Shown here piece after piece: positions 27,375-36,283 of a stretch of 64,000 bases of DNA. Numbering within the stretch: position 1 is the first letter of the stretch; each line of letters begins with the position of its first letter. A model generated the notes under the pieces. That model saw nothing but the letters and a program-made list of their open reading frames with translations. It ran no database searches and was not told the DNA's origin. Both the position numbers and the translations under genes were made by a program. The stretch is from contig CAVXNX010000004.1 in the NCBI GenBank assembly GCA_963763215.1, positions 1 to 64,000 on the forward strand, given 5' to 3'. The DNA comes from DASQZK01 sp963763215. Its GTDB lineage: Bacteria > Bacteroidota > Bacteroidia > Bacteroidales > GCA-2748055.

Positions 27375-27382
27375 TATTTTTG
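27375..27382 (+). promoter_or_regulatory. Candidate -7 box for the TPR kinase gene
   Basis: TATTTTTG matches TAnnTTTG. It lies about 35-40 bases before the earliest readable codons of the TPR kinase. The -33 part (TTTC-like) is weak. Confidence 0.35.
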
Positions 27383-27416
27383 AAGAAAAGATGTAAACTT
27401 TTGCTGAAAGCCACTG

Positions 27417-28821
27417 CATATAATCATTTTCCTGATCCTTTTTCCGTTGATTCATTCCTTTGCTTCCCCCGGATATTCCATTTACCTGCAGGGGAAGGCG
27501 GGCATCATCCCGGATCAGACCGACAGCCTGATCTCCGGCGTGGCCAAAAATGATTCTTCTTCCCTCCCGCTTCATTCCTCTGTTAAAAAAGAAACTGAAT
27601 GACCTGAAACCGCAGCAGAAGCTCCGCTATTTCGAGGTTCTCGGCAATTATTACTACGCCGGTGAAAACCCGGATTCTGCCATCCATTATTACAGGATGG
27701 GGCTGGCGGCCGCCCGGGAGACTGACAATGCCTATTATATTGCGTCCTTTCATCTCTGGCTGGGGATCAATTACAATATCAAGTCGGAATATGAACCGGC
27801 ACTGAGTGAACTGACCCTGGCAGAAGAGACGGCTGCTCTGACCGATTCCATAAAGCTCCAGAACACCGTTGTCCGGAACAAGGGTAATGTTTACTGGGGC
27901 ATGGGGGTTTACGAGAAAGCCCTTGAGAACTACTTCCGCTCGCTGAAGATCAGTGAAGATAACCATTTCAACAGCGACATCGCCTCTTCGCTCAACAACA
28001 TCGGGAACGTATACCAGTCGATCAGCGATTACCCCAGGGCACGTGAGTACTATTCCCGGTCGCTTTCGCTCGCTGAAAAAAATAACTTTAATCTGGTGGC
28101 TGCCATTACATCAAACAATATCGGCGACCTTCTGCTTCTTCAAAAAAAATACGACAGTGCGCTCGTGTATTTCAACCGGAGTCTCCGTCTTTCCACCAGC
28201 CTGGGTTCAAAGTTTTACCAGGGGATAGCCCTTTTCAACATCGGCGATACGTATCTTCAGAATGACTCGGCGGAAGTGGCGAGGGCATTCATCAACCGTT
28301 CGCTGACCAAAGCCACCGAGGCGGGCGACAGGCTTGGGATCGCCGAATGTTACCTCAAACTCGGTGAAATTTTCCTGAACGGATCGTCACCACGGAAAGC
28401 CGAGACCTTCCTCGATTCGGGAATGCTCATGGCTGAGCAGATCGGCTCGCTCAGGTTGCTTGATCAGGCCCATGAATTAAAGACCCAGTTTTACAACGAG
28501 CTTTCCGATTTCCCGTCTGCCTATAAAACCCTTGAGAAAAGACTGGCCCTGAAAGACAGCATCTTCAAGCAGGAAAGCGGGAAAAATATTGCCAAGCTCG
28601 AAGCCAGGAACCGCGAAGAGCAGAGGAAACGCCAGATCGATGAACTGAAAAGGGAAAAGATCAACAACCGGAATATCTTCCTGGTGGGGACTGTTCGCCC
28701 TGCTGATCATCCTGGTACTGATCTTCATCGGGTTGAGGAACAGCCGGAAGAAGAACGCCATCCTTTCGGCAAAAAATCAGGAGATCGAGAAACAACGTCA
28801 GCTTCTCATCCAGAAAAATGA
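27417..28821 (+). CDS. TPR sensor kinase, exported TPR part (frameshifted)
   Basis: The readable signal region (IIIFLILFPLIHSFA and on to DQTDSLISGVAKND) starts near 27417 in one frame; no ATG is clear, so the exact start is unknown. It passes to the main frame at about 27585-27600 (in an A-rich run) if one base is skipped. The main frame (27550-28821) has about seven tetratricopeptide repeats, seen as repeated A-x-x-Y/N-x-x-S-L with S-L-N-N-I-G-N-V-Y, then a helix rich in E/K/R. The membrane helix LFALLIILVLIFIGL lies in a third frame from about 28690 (a GGGG run). Periplasmic TPR, one membrane helix and a cytoplasmic kinase is a common Bacteroidota design. Confidence 0.75.
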
Positions 28822-29548
28822 TGAGCTGATCAGGTCCCAGGCGGAACTGAAAAAGATCGATACTGGCAAGGACCGGTTCCTGACGATCATTTCCCATGAT
28901 CTGAAGAACCCGGTAAGCGCCATGCGGGGATTCGTCGAATTACTGATCAACCGTTTCGACAAGCTGGATGATGAAGATAAGAAACGGTTTCTCCAGGAGG
29001 TCTTCGATTCAACCGAACGGATCAGCCTCCTGATCAGTAACATCCTCTACTGGGTACGCACCCAGACTCGGGACTGAAGGTCCAGCCGGTGACCTTCAAC
29101 CTTTACAAGCGCGTCCATGACAACCTGTCACTTTACCGGATCATTGCCAACGGAAAAGCGATACAGCTCGTCAACAATGTCCCCGAAGATCTCGATATGA
29201 AGGGCGACATCAATATTTACGATACGATCTTCCGTAACCTGATCTCGAATTCCCTGAAGTTCACCGATTGCAGCGGAACAATTTCATTCAATGCAGAACG
29301 ACCGGAACGGCAAGGTCGTGATTTCCGTCACCGATGACGGCATCGGGTTCGACCGGGAAAAACTCGATGATTTTATGATCAGGAACGAACAGTATTCGAC
29401 TACGGGAACCCTCCATGAAAAAGGAACGGGGTTAGGGCTTTCTCTCGTCAGGGAATGCGTCCATTACCTCAACGCTGAACTGGAAATCGAATCCAGCCCC
29501 GGACACGGCACATCGGTCAGGATCATCGCACCCGTCAATGAAGCGTAG
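28690..29548 (+). CDS. TPR sensor kinase, histidine kinase part (frameshifted)
   Basis: Continuation of the TPR kinase. Pieces: 28690-29077 carries the membrane helix, a coiled coil (AKNQEIEKQRQLLIQKNDEL) and HisKA with FLTIISHDLKNPVSAM, whose His is the phospho-acceptor. 29089-29337 carries the N box (RNLISNSLKFT). 29291-29548 carries the ATP lid (VTDDGIGFD, GTGLGLSLVREC). Breaks at about 29070 (one base missing) and 29300 (one extra base) split the kinase domain. All boxes are intact once the frames are joined, which argues for sequence errors over decay. No receiver or DNA-binding domain is fused. Confidence 0.75.
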
Positions 29549-29655
29549 CTGTCCGGTTATCCCCATTTCATTTTGTGATGTGACGCCTTCATTTTTTTCC
29601 TTTCCGGTAGCTGAGATTTTGACAAGAAATGCGATAAAGGGTAAAAATCCTTTTC

Positions 29656-29973
29656 ATGACCCTATCCACCTATTTTGACCGGCTGAAAAAAATGGACTAT
29701 CTCATCCGTACCCGGTCAACCGGCAAGCCTGCTGCGCTGGCGAAAAAAATGGGACTTTCGGAACGCCAAACCTACACCTGCCTGAATGAACTCAGGGAAC
29801 TCGGCGCCCCGGTAACCTGGTCTTATGCCGATGAAAGTTACATCTATACGGAAGAAGGCCGGCTGCAGATCCGGTTCATTCCTTTTTTCCCGGGGACCGG
29901 TAGCAAAACGAATGCTATGAAACACATGTCCACCTTCCGGCGGGTTTCGCCTCATTTCGCCTTGCCATCCTGA
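29656..29973 (+). CDS. Small helix-turn-helix protein
   Basis: 105 residues. Residues 1-65 fit a DeoR/HTH_11-type winged helix: DRLKKMDYLIRTRSTGKPAALAKKMGLSERQTYTCLNELRELGAP. Small proteins like this, with a Y-x-Y-x-x-E-G-R-L end, occur beside exported proteins in Bacteroidota. The basic last 25 residues (MKHMSTFRRVSPHF) look less natural and might come from a missed stop or an indel. Target genes are unknown. Confidence 0.65.
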   Translation: MTLSTYFDRLKKMDYLIRTRSTGKPAALAKKMGLSERQTYTCLNELRELGAPVTWSYADESYIYTEEGRLQIRFIPFFPGTGSKTNAMKHMSTFRRVSPHFALPS

Positions 29974-30143
29974 TAATTATCTATAAAAGAAAAAGATACA
30001 CTATCACCTAATTGAATATTCAACAAAAAAATCTCTTTCCAACCTGCAATTTTTTGGTTCAGAATTGCATTTTGTTTAAATTACTTCTATATTTACTGTG
30101 ATTGATCGATTCTCCTTTTTTCTCGTACTAACTAAAACACCTC

Positions 30144-30172
30144 AAAGGCAGACTTCTCATCTGCCTTTTTTT
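30144..30172 (+). terminator. Strong Rho-independent terminator
   Basis: AAAGGCAGA (30144-30152), loop CTTCTCA, TCTGCCTTT (30160-30168), then more T. The T tail serves plus-strand transcription, but the nearest plus-strand gene ends 170 bases earlier. It could also help end the minus-strand MFS gene that stops at 30172. Confidence 0.8.
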
Positions 30173-31107
30173 TATTCCCTGAACCGTGAAAAGATCAGGG
30201 CCGCAAGCATACAAATCGTGAACCCTGCCCAGGCGCTCATCCTTATCCCCAGGTCATTTCCGGGATCCCTTCCGAACAAGGTGCAGATGGCAAAACCCAT
30301 CACCCCGATGGTCTGACCCAGTTTGTCGGCAAACGTCCGGATGGCAAAATACATCCCCTCGGTCTTTTCGCCCGTAGCTCTGGCATCTTCATCGGCTAGT
30401 TCTGCCACGAGGGCATAGGGAAGGATGCCCAGTACCGCCACCGGGAAGGAAGCCCCTGCGCTCACCAGGAAAAGCTGAAGGTTCGGGGAAATATCAACCA
30501 GGCCCATGAAGGAGATCACCAGGAACAGGAACGCAAAGATCAGGAAGGCCAGAACGATCAGCTTCTTTTTTCCATGCCTGGATGCCAGCCGGATCACCAG
30601 AGGGTAAAAGAAGAGGGAAAGCAGGATCATCATCGCCATGGCCAGGGATCCTCTTTTTTCGGGCAATCCGAGCAATACTTTGACATAGTAGAGGATCCCG
30701 CCGGAAATGATCGCAAGGGTGATGAAGAAGGATGCATCAGCTGCCAGGAAAATCATGAAACGCCTGTTCGTGAAGCTTTTATGCAACGACTTGAACATAT
30801 TGATCCGGGATGGAACCGGGTCACAGTATTTTTTCTCATTGACCGTTATCAGCGGCAGGATCATGCAGACCACCGCCACCGAAACCACGACAAGGATAGC
30901 CAACTGGTAGCTCCGGCTTACATCGCTGAAGGTGAACCGGGAATTCAATATGGTTGCGATCTGAGGAATCTGGGAGGAAATGATGATGCCCAACACGAAC
31001 ATGAAAGACAGCAGGGTGGACAGCCGGAGCTTTTTGTCCTTCTCCCTTGCCAGCTCAGGCATCAGGGCATTGAACGGGACAATGTACATGGTGAGCGAGA
31101 TGTAGAA
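30172..31107 (-). CDS. GPH/MelB-type MFS carrier, C-terminal part
   Basis: About 310 residues with at least eight hydrophobic helices, continuing the carrier begun at 31510. The first residues ALFYISLTMYIVPFNALMPELAREKDKK match the helix 4-loop 4 region of glycoside-pentoside-hexuronide carriers, whose cytoplasmic loop often has A-L-x-P-E-L. In the middle are PSRINMFKSLHKSFTNRRF and a second cluster of helices, and the protein ends AALIFSRFRE. An in-frame ATG at 31089 is only an internal Met. The break lies at about 31105-31112, where skipping one base joins the pieces. Confidence 0.8.
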   Translation of the reverse strand, partial: FYISLTMYIVPFNALMPELAREKDKKLRLSTLLSFMFVLGIIISSQIPQIATILNSRFTFSDVSRSYQLAILVVVSVAVVCMILPLITVNEKKYCDPVPSRINMFKSLHKSFTNRRFMIFLAADASFFITLAIISGGILYYVKVLLGLPEKRGSLAMAMMILLSLFFYPLVIRLASRHGKKKLIVLAFLIFAFLFLVISFMGLVDISPNLQLFLVSAGASFPVAVLGILPYALVAELADEDARATGEKTEGMYFAIRTFADKLGQTIGVMGFAICTLFGRDPGNDLGIRMSAWAGFTICMLAALIFSRFRE

Positions 31108-31510
31108 CAGAGCTCTGCATAATGAACAGCCATCGGTAATTCATTGGGGTCTCGGTATGATACCGGGGGTGGAAAAGAAGGATACAGAAAATGACCGAAG
31201 GCAGAACCGAAACCACCATGAAAGGGATCCGCCGTCCCCATGGGGAAGTCAGCCGGTCGCTGAACCAGGCGATGAGCGGATCCGTAATGGCATCGATCAG
31301 TCTGCCCGAGGCCAGGATAAGTGAAAAGACCGTGAAAATGCCAAATATGGCCGTATTGGGGATCAGTACCGGCAGCCCCGAATTATCCGGAGGAAGGTAA
31401 TAATAGATGAGCATTACCGAAATGGTATTCATCAGGATGGACCAACCGGCCATTCCGGCACTGTAGGCAATCAAATTTTGAATTCCGGCAAATTCAGCTT
31501 TTTTCTCCAT
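31055..31510 (-). CDS. GPH/MelB-type MFS carrier, N-terminal part
   Basis: The start at 31510 (MEKKAEFAGIQNLIAYS) is chosen because the first helix of the GPH family begins with KxxYGxGD/NLIAYSAG-like sequence; the frame is open 34 codons earlier but hydrophobicity is poor. About three helices are followed by SGRLIDAITDPLIAWFSDRLTSPWGRRIPF, the family signature (D-x-x-x-D-P, then the S-P-W/K-G-R-R-R-P loop). GPH carriers import sugars or other small solutes with Na+ or H+. The piece runs off-frame after FIMQ and ends at 31055. The whole gene is about 445 residues. Confidence 0.82.
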   Translation of the reverse strand: MEKKAEFAGIQNLIAYSAGMAGWSILMNTISVMLIYYYLPPDNSGLPVLIPNTAIFGIFTVFSLILASGRLIDAITDPLIAWFSDRLTSPWGRRIPFMVVSVLPSVIFCILLFHPRYHTETPMNYRWLFIMQSSVLHLAHHVHCPVQCPDA

Positions 31511-31684
31511 CCGGCCTGGTATTAACAGAATATTAACAATCCAGAATGGCGAATTCCCATTTTTAACCCGGTGTTGATAAAATAATTCCGGCTTATTTAC
31601 CGGAAATTCCATTGAATATTAGGAAGTTAATCCTTTTTTTCATAATTTAACTTCTGAACGCTTTTAATTACCAAGCCGTTTCGG

Positions 31685-32278
31685 ATGAAATCCTACACTG
31701 ATCAGGAGATCATCAACGGGATTGCCCATGATGATCGGAAGGTTTTTGTCTACATTTACAATCGGTTTTTTCCGATGATTGACAGGATGGTTTTTAATTT
31801 GGGCGGCAAGCATGAGGATGCGGAAGATATTTTCCAGGAAACCATACTGACAGTGTGCCGGAAAATCAAATCCGGCGAACTGCGACTCTGCTGTAAGTTC
31901 AGCACCTACATTTATGCCGTTGGAAAGAAACTCTGGCTCCAGCAGCTGAAATCGGCTGCTATGAAAAATGTCCAACACGAAATGCCCGTCGATGTGGTGT
32001 GCGAGCCCGGTCCCGAAAAAACAGAAGAACTTCCCTTCCATGGTCTCTTGGACAAACACCTGAAAAATCTCAGCATGGATTGTCAGAAGATCCTCCGGTT
32101 GCATTTTAACAGGGCAACCATCGAAGAGATCATGAAAATCATGAACTACACCAACGCGCATTATACCATGGACAGGAAATACCGGTGCAAGCAAAGCCTG
32201 GTGAAAAGAATCATTAATGACCCCGATTTTAAAGCTTTAAATGATGAACTCAGCCGAGAGGACAGAAAAATATATTGA
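31685..32278 (+). CDS. ECF-type RNA polymerase sigma factor
   Basis: 197 residues. Region 2 is seen as FVYIYNRFFPMIDRMV..GGKHEDAEDIFQETILTV, the D-A-E-D-I/V-x-Q-E core. Region 4 is near LSMDCQKILRLHFNRATIEEIMKIMNYTNAHYTMDRKYRCKQSL, a helix-turn-helix. The following gene overlaps its end and is a membrane protein of anti-sigma shape, so regulation by sequestering is likely. The pair is followed closely by a peptidase-type ABC exporter, which may be its target; this is inference from order. Confidence 0.88.
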   Translation: MKSYTDQEIINGIAHDDRKVFVYIYNRFFPMIDRMVFNLGGKHEDAEDIFQETILTVCRKIKSGELRLCCKFSTYIYAVGKKLWLQQLKSAAMKNVQHEMPVDVVCEPGPEKTEELPFHGLLDKHLKNLSMDCQKILRLHFNRATIEEIMKIMNYTNAHYTMDRKYRCKQSLVKRIINDPDFKALNDELSREDRKIY

Positions 32279-33036
32279 GGGATTACTCAGTAAGGAAGAA
32301 AAGAAGGCTTTTGAGAAAGAGATGAAAACCGACCCTGATCTCAGGGAGCGTGTCAGGGAAAGATTAAAACTCATGGAGGTCTTCCAGGAAAAATTCAAAT
32401 ATCCCACCTCCGCCCTGGAGGAGCTTCCCGACGAGATGTTCCTGGACAGAACCCAGGAACTCGGGATCGATGACGACCTGTACCGTTTTTATTACCACTA
32501 TGAAGGAAAGCCGGGGGAAACCGAACGCCCTGATCGACCGGATCAGGGCCGCAAAAACCGTTGCTCCCGCCTCCCCCGTCCTGAGGATCATCATGATTGC
32601 CGCAACGGTCCTGTTTATTGCCATCGTCAGCGCAGGGTTAATCAAGCTGTCGCAACACAACCGCCAGGCAGAATTTGGCGATAAACTGTTTGCCACATAT
32701 TTTCAGCCGCAAAACGATCCGGCATTTTCACATTTCTCCGGGAACGCTTACCCGGAACTCCTCAGATCACAGCATGTCAGTGATGCCAACCTGATCTATT
32801 TTGCAATCCAGCGCATGCAGGGTCAGGATTTCAAAATGGCCGAAAAAGTTCTATCCGACGTCATCAGCCATAATTCCCCGGAATTTTCTGCGGCAGCTCA
32901 TTGGTACCATGGCCTTACCCTGATTAAAACAGGCAGGATCAGGGAGGCCGGCGACGAATTCGGGAAGCTGTGTAAGGCAGGCGGTGAATACGCATCCCAT
33001 TCCTGCAATATCCTCGCAGACTTATCCAAAAAGTAG
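32241..33036 (+). CDS. Anti-sigma-like membrane protein with C-terminal TPR-like helices (frameshifted)
   Basis: The first frame (32241-32684) begins MMNSAERTEKYIEGLLSKEEKKAFEKEMKTDPDLRERV, an anti-sigma-type cytoplasmic head. It continues to YYHYEGKP, after which only nonsense follows. The second frame, readable from about 32500 to 33036, gives ALIDRIRAAK, a membrane helix (IIMIAATVLFIAIVSAGLI) and an outer part with FAIQRMQGQDFKMAEKVL..AHWYHGLTLIKTGRIREA, which resembles TPR units. Skipping one base at about 32495-32520 joins them into one protein of about 265 residues. The start overlaps the sigma gene by 38 bases. Confidence 0.72.
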
Positions 33037-33088
33037 ACTGTTATCTCCGAATTATTTTTAAATTAGCCGATCATCCTTATTTTTGAGT

Positions 33089-35275
33089 ATGGTTTCATTC
33101 CCCTTTTATAAACAGCTGGACGCCATGGACTGCGGTCCGTCCTGCCTCAGGATGATCGCCAAACACTATGGCCGGACTTTTTCTCTCCAGACGCTGCGTG
33201 AAAAGAGCTACATCACCCGTCAGGGCGTCTCTCTCCTGGGCATCAGCGATGCCGCCGAAAGCATCGGCTTCAGAAGTCTCGGCGTTTCCCTCACCGTCAG
33301 CCAGCTCGTCAAAGAAGCCCCCCTGCCACTCATCGCCCATTGGAAGCAGAACCATTTTGTCGTCGTTTATAAAATCAAAAATGACAGGATATACGTGGCC
33401 GACCCGGCTTACGGCCTGATCAAATATTCGCGGAGCGAGTTTTTGAAAGGATGGATCAGCGATAAAACGGAAAATGAGCACAAGGGACTTGCCCTTCTGC
33501 TCGAACCGACGCCCGATTTTTACGCCAACCCCGGCGAGAAAATCAACAGGACACATTTCAACTTCCTGTTCCGATACCTGAAACCCCACCGAAAATTAGT
33601 AGTCCAGTTGATCATCGGCGTGTTTCTGGCCAGCATTCTTCAGCTGATTTTTCCGTTCCTTACCCAGGCGATCGTCGATTATGGGATCAACAACCAGGAT
33701 ATCTCCTTTATTACGCTCATTCTCCTTGCACAGCTCCTGGTGATCATCAGCAGGCAGTCGGTCGAATTTATCCGGGGTTGGATCCTTCTCCATCTCAGCA
33801 CCCGGGTCAATGTCTCGCTGATCTCTGATTTCCTGATCAAACTGATGAAGCTTCCGCTGAGCTTCTTCGACACCAAGCTCATCGGCGATCTCCTTCAGCG
33901 TATTGCCGACCATCGGCGAATCGAAAACTTCCTGACCAATTCATCCCTCGACATTCTGTTTTCCTTTGTCAGTATCGTTGTTTTCGGTATCGTCCTGGGC
34001 ATTTACAGTCTGAAGATCCTGATCATCTTCCTGGTGGGATCCCTCCTGTACTTCATCTGGGTTTACCTTTTCATGCACCGTCGCCGCGAGCTGAACTTCA
34101 GGCAGTTTGGGCTGCAGTCGGAAAACCAGAGCAAACTGATCCAGATCATCAACGGGATGGAGGAAATCAAACTGAATAATGCCGACAAAGAGAAACGCTG
34201 GGAATGGGAAGAGATCCAGGCTTCACTCTTCAAGGTGAACATCCGGAATCTGTCGCTTGACCAGTACCAGCAAGCCGGCGCTGTTTTCCTCAATGAGATC
34301 AAAAACATCATGATCATCTTCCTGGCAGCCACCGCCGTGGTCAAGGGACAGATGACCCTGGGTATGATGCTGGCCGTTTCCTACATTCTCGGCCAGCTGA
34401 ACAGTCCCATAGACCGGATGGTCTGGTTCATGCGCACGGCCCAGGATGCGAAGATCAGCCTGGAACGTCTCGGAGAGATTCATGAAAACAAGGATGAAGA
34501 AGAGGAAGCCCGTCATCTCGACCTTCCTTCGACGGGAAAAAATATCCGGATCCGGGATCTGACCTTCCGCTATGAGGGTCCTTATTCACGCGATGTCCTG
34601 AAAAACCTGAACCTTGAGATCCCGGAAAATAAGGTGACAGCCATCGTCGGGGTGAGCGGCAGCGGGAAAACAACCCTGATCAAGCTTCTCCTGGGATATT
34701 ACCCTCCCACACAAGGCGATATCCGGATCGGCGACCAGAGTATCCGGACCCTCAGCCATTCCGAATGGAGAAAACGGTGTGGCGTGGTCCTCCAGAACGG
34801 TTACATTTTCTCCGACACGATCGCCAGGAATATCACCCTGGGTGCGGAAGAATTCGATGCCGGGCGGATGGTCACCGCAGCACGGATCGCCAATATCAAC
34901 GAGTTTATCGAACGACTGCCTGTGGGCTACAACACGAAAATCGGCCAGGAAGGGCATATGCTCAGCGGCGGTGAAAAACAGCGCGTCCTCATCGCCCGGG
35001 CGGTTTATAAAAACCCGGATTTCCTGTTCATCGACGAAGGCACAAGCTCACTCGATGCCAACAATGAAAAACGGATCATGCAGAACCTGGAAGAGTTTTA
35101 TGCGGGAAAGACCGTCATTATCGTGGCCCACCGGCTCAGTACGGTAATGAATGCACACCAGATCGTCGTTCTCGATGGCGGAAAAATCGTTGAGATCGGA
35201 ACACACGGCGAACTGACCGGGATCAGGGGACATTATTACAACCTCGTGCGGAACCAACTCGAAATGGGCGTCTGA
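33089..35275 (+). CDS. Peptidase-containing ABC exporter (C39 family)
   Basis: 728 residues from the ATG at 33089; a TTG two codons earlier is less likely. An N-terminal C39 peptidase (residues 1-135) has the catalytic C15 in DAMDCGPSC, a His in NHFVVVYK and an Asp in DPAYG. A six-helix ABC membrane domain spans about 155-440. The ATPase has GVSGSGKTTL (Walker A), LSGGEKQR, FLFIDEGTSSLD (Walker B) and AHRLSTV. Such proteins cut the double-glycine leader from a small peptide and export it. No leader peptide gene is visible beside it; the 52-base gap upstream is too short. Its stop is one base from the PorP stop on the other strand. TATTTTTG (33078-33085) is too close to the ATG to be a normal promoter. 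Confidence 0.92.
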   Translation: MVSFPFYKQLDAMDCGPSCLRMIAKHYGRTFSLQTLREKSYITRQGVSLLGISDAAESIGFRSLGVSLTVSQLVKEAPLPLIAHWKQNHFVVVYKIKNDRIYVADPAYGLIKYSRSEFLKGWISDKTENEHKGLALLLEPTPDFYANPGEKINRTHFNFLFRYLKPHRKLVVQLIIGVFLASILQLIFPFLTQAIVDYGINNQDISFITLILLAQLLVIISRQSVEFIRGWILLHLSTRVNVSLISDFLIKLMKLPLSFFDTKLIGDLLQRIADHRRIENFLTNSSLDILFSFVSIVVFGIVLGIYSLKILIIFLVGSLLYFIWVYLFMHRRRELNFRQFGLQSENQSKLIQIINGMEEIKLNNADKEKRWEWEEIQASLFKVNIRNLSLDQYQQAGAVFLNEIKNIMIIFLAATAVVKGQMTLGMMLAVSYILGQLNSPIDRMVWFMRTAQDAKISLERLGEIHENKDEEEEARHLDLPSTGKNIRIRDLTFRYEGPYSRDVLKNLNLEIPENKVTAIVGVSGSGKTTLIKLLLGYYPPTQGDIRIGDQSIRTLSHSEWRKRCGVVLQNGYIFSDTIARNITLGAEEFDAGRMVTAARIANINEFIERLPVGYNTKIGQEGHMLSGGEKQRVLIARAVYKNPDFLFIDEGTSSLDANNEKRIMQNLEEFYAGKTVIIVAHRLSTVMNAHQIVVLDGGKIVEIGTHGELTGIRGHYYNLVRNQLEMGV

Positions 35276-35276
35276 T

Positions 35277-36281
35277 TCACATGTCAAAATCGGTCTCATC
35301 CTTCTTGATCCACCTGAACCGTCTCACACTGTTATCTCCGAACCGCAATCCGAGCATGAGCTCATGCGATCCCGAGCTATAATTCCGGATCGACCCGAGT
35401 GAGGCATCAAAGGCATAACCGAAATAAAACATGTCCACGCTCATTCCCACCATCGTCACCATGGTTTTATTGGTGCGGTAAGAAAGTCCGAACCAGTATT
35501 CATCCTGGTAGTAAAGCTTGCCGCTGATATCGGTCTGGAAATCGAATTTGGTGGCCCGGACAAGAAAAGAGGGCTCAAGGATGAAGTTATCGTCGAGGCT
35601 GAAACGGTAGCCTCCCATGAGGTTGAAGTCCCTCGCCGTCCTGAAATTATCCTTGATCGGATCCTTCCCGAGTTTCAGGGCCGATCCGAACAGATCGGTG
35701 AGCGATGCTCCGCCGTACAATTTATTATTGGTGACGAACACTCCCGCAGTGGCATCGGGGACCCAGAATTGTTTCTTGTTGCCATCCAGCAGGGGATCTC
35801 CTGTATCATGAAGCAAAGCCTCTGAATCATCCAGTTTGTACTGGTATGCCGAGCCCGACAATCCCATGGACAGTTGGAAGGCATTGTTGAAATTGAGGTG
35901 ATAGGCATACGTCAGCTGGATGCCCGTTTTGTTGATGATCCCGTTCCTGTCCGAATAAATATTGGCGCCCAGTCCGACATTGGCGATCCGGGAAGCCTGG
36001 TTGGCATCTTTCCGGATTCTCAGGGCTCGCCTGATATAGGAATCATTCATGAGCCGTGTCTGGGCCGACAGGGCAAAAGTGCGGGGGGCATTCTCAAACC
36101 CGAGGTATTGTTCCCGGGCGATCATGTTGATGGTACTGATGCCATTTCCCCCGGCCACCGCCGGATTGATAAGGAACTTGTTCACCATGTACTGGCTGAA
36201 AACCGGTGACTGCTGTCCGTAAGCCTGAAGCCCTGCACAGAGCAGGAGCGCTAAGACCGATATTTTGCTGAATCGTTTCAT
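35277..36281 (-). CDS. PorP/SprF family type IX secretion partner
   Basis: 334 residues with a signal peptide (MKRFSKISVLALLLCAGL..AYGQ). SPVFSQYMVNKFLINPAVAG is the hallmark start of PorP/SprF proteins (Q-Y-M-x-N..I-N-P-A-x-x-G). The rest alternates in beta strands and ends in the family pattern with YRTNKTMVTMVGM and HELMLGLRFG. These barrel proteins work with T9SS in outer-membrane delivery or anchoring of a partner whose gene is usually next door. Here the partner is the giant protein encoded just upstream: PorP starts three bases after its stop. Confidence 0.92.
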   Translation of the reverse strand: MKRFSKISVLALLLCAGLQAYGQQSPVFSQYMVNKFLINPAVAGGNGISTINMIAREQYLGFENAPRTFALSAQTRLMNDSYIRRALRIRKDANQASRIANVGLGANIYSDRNGIINKTGIQLTYAYHLNFNNAFQLSMGLSGSAYQYKLDDSEALLHDTGDPLLDGNKKQFWVPDATAGVFVTNNKLYGGASLTDLFGSALKLGKDPIKDNFRTARDFNLMGGYRFSLDDNFILEPSFLVRATKFDFQTDISGKLYYQDEYWFGLSYRTNKTMVTMVGMSVDMFYFGYAFDASLGSIRNYSSGSHELMLGLRFGDNSVRRFRWIKKDETDFDM

Positions 36282-36283
36282 TT

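Noticed and set aside
29291..29548. A separate small ATPase gene
   Set aside because: It is the ATP-binding end of the TPR kinase, cut off by a frame break.
33078..33085. TATTTTTG as the promoter of the ABC exporter
   Set aside because: It ends three bases before the ATG, leaving no room for a leader unless the mRNA has none.
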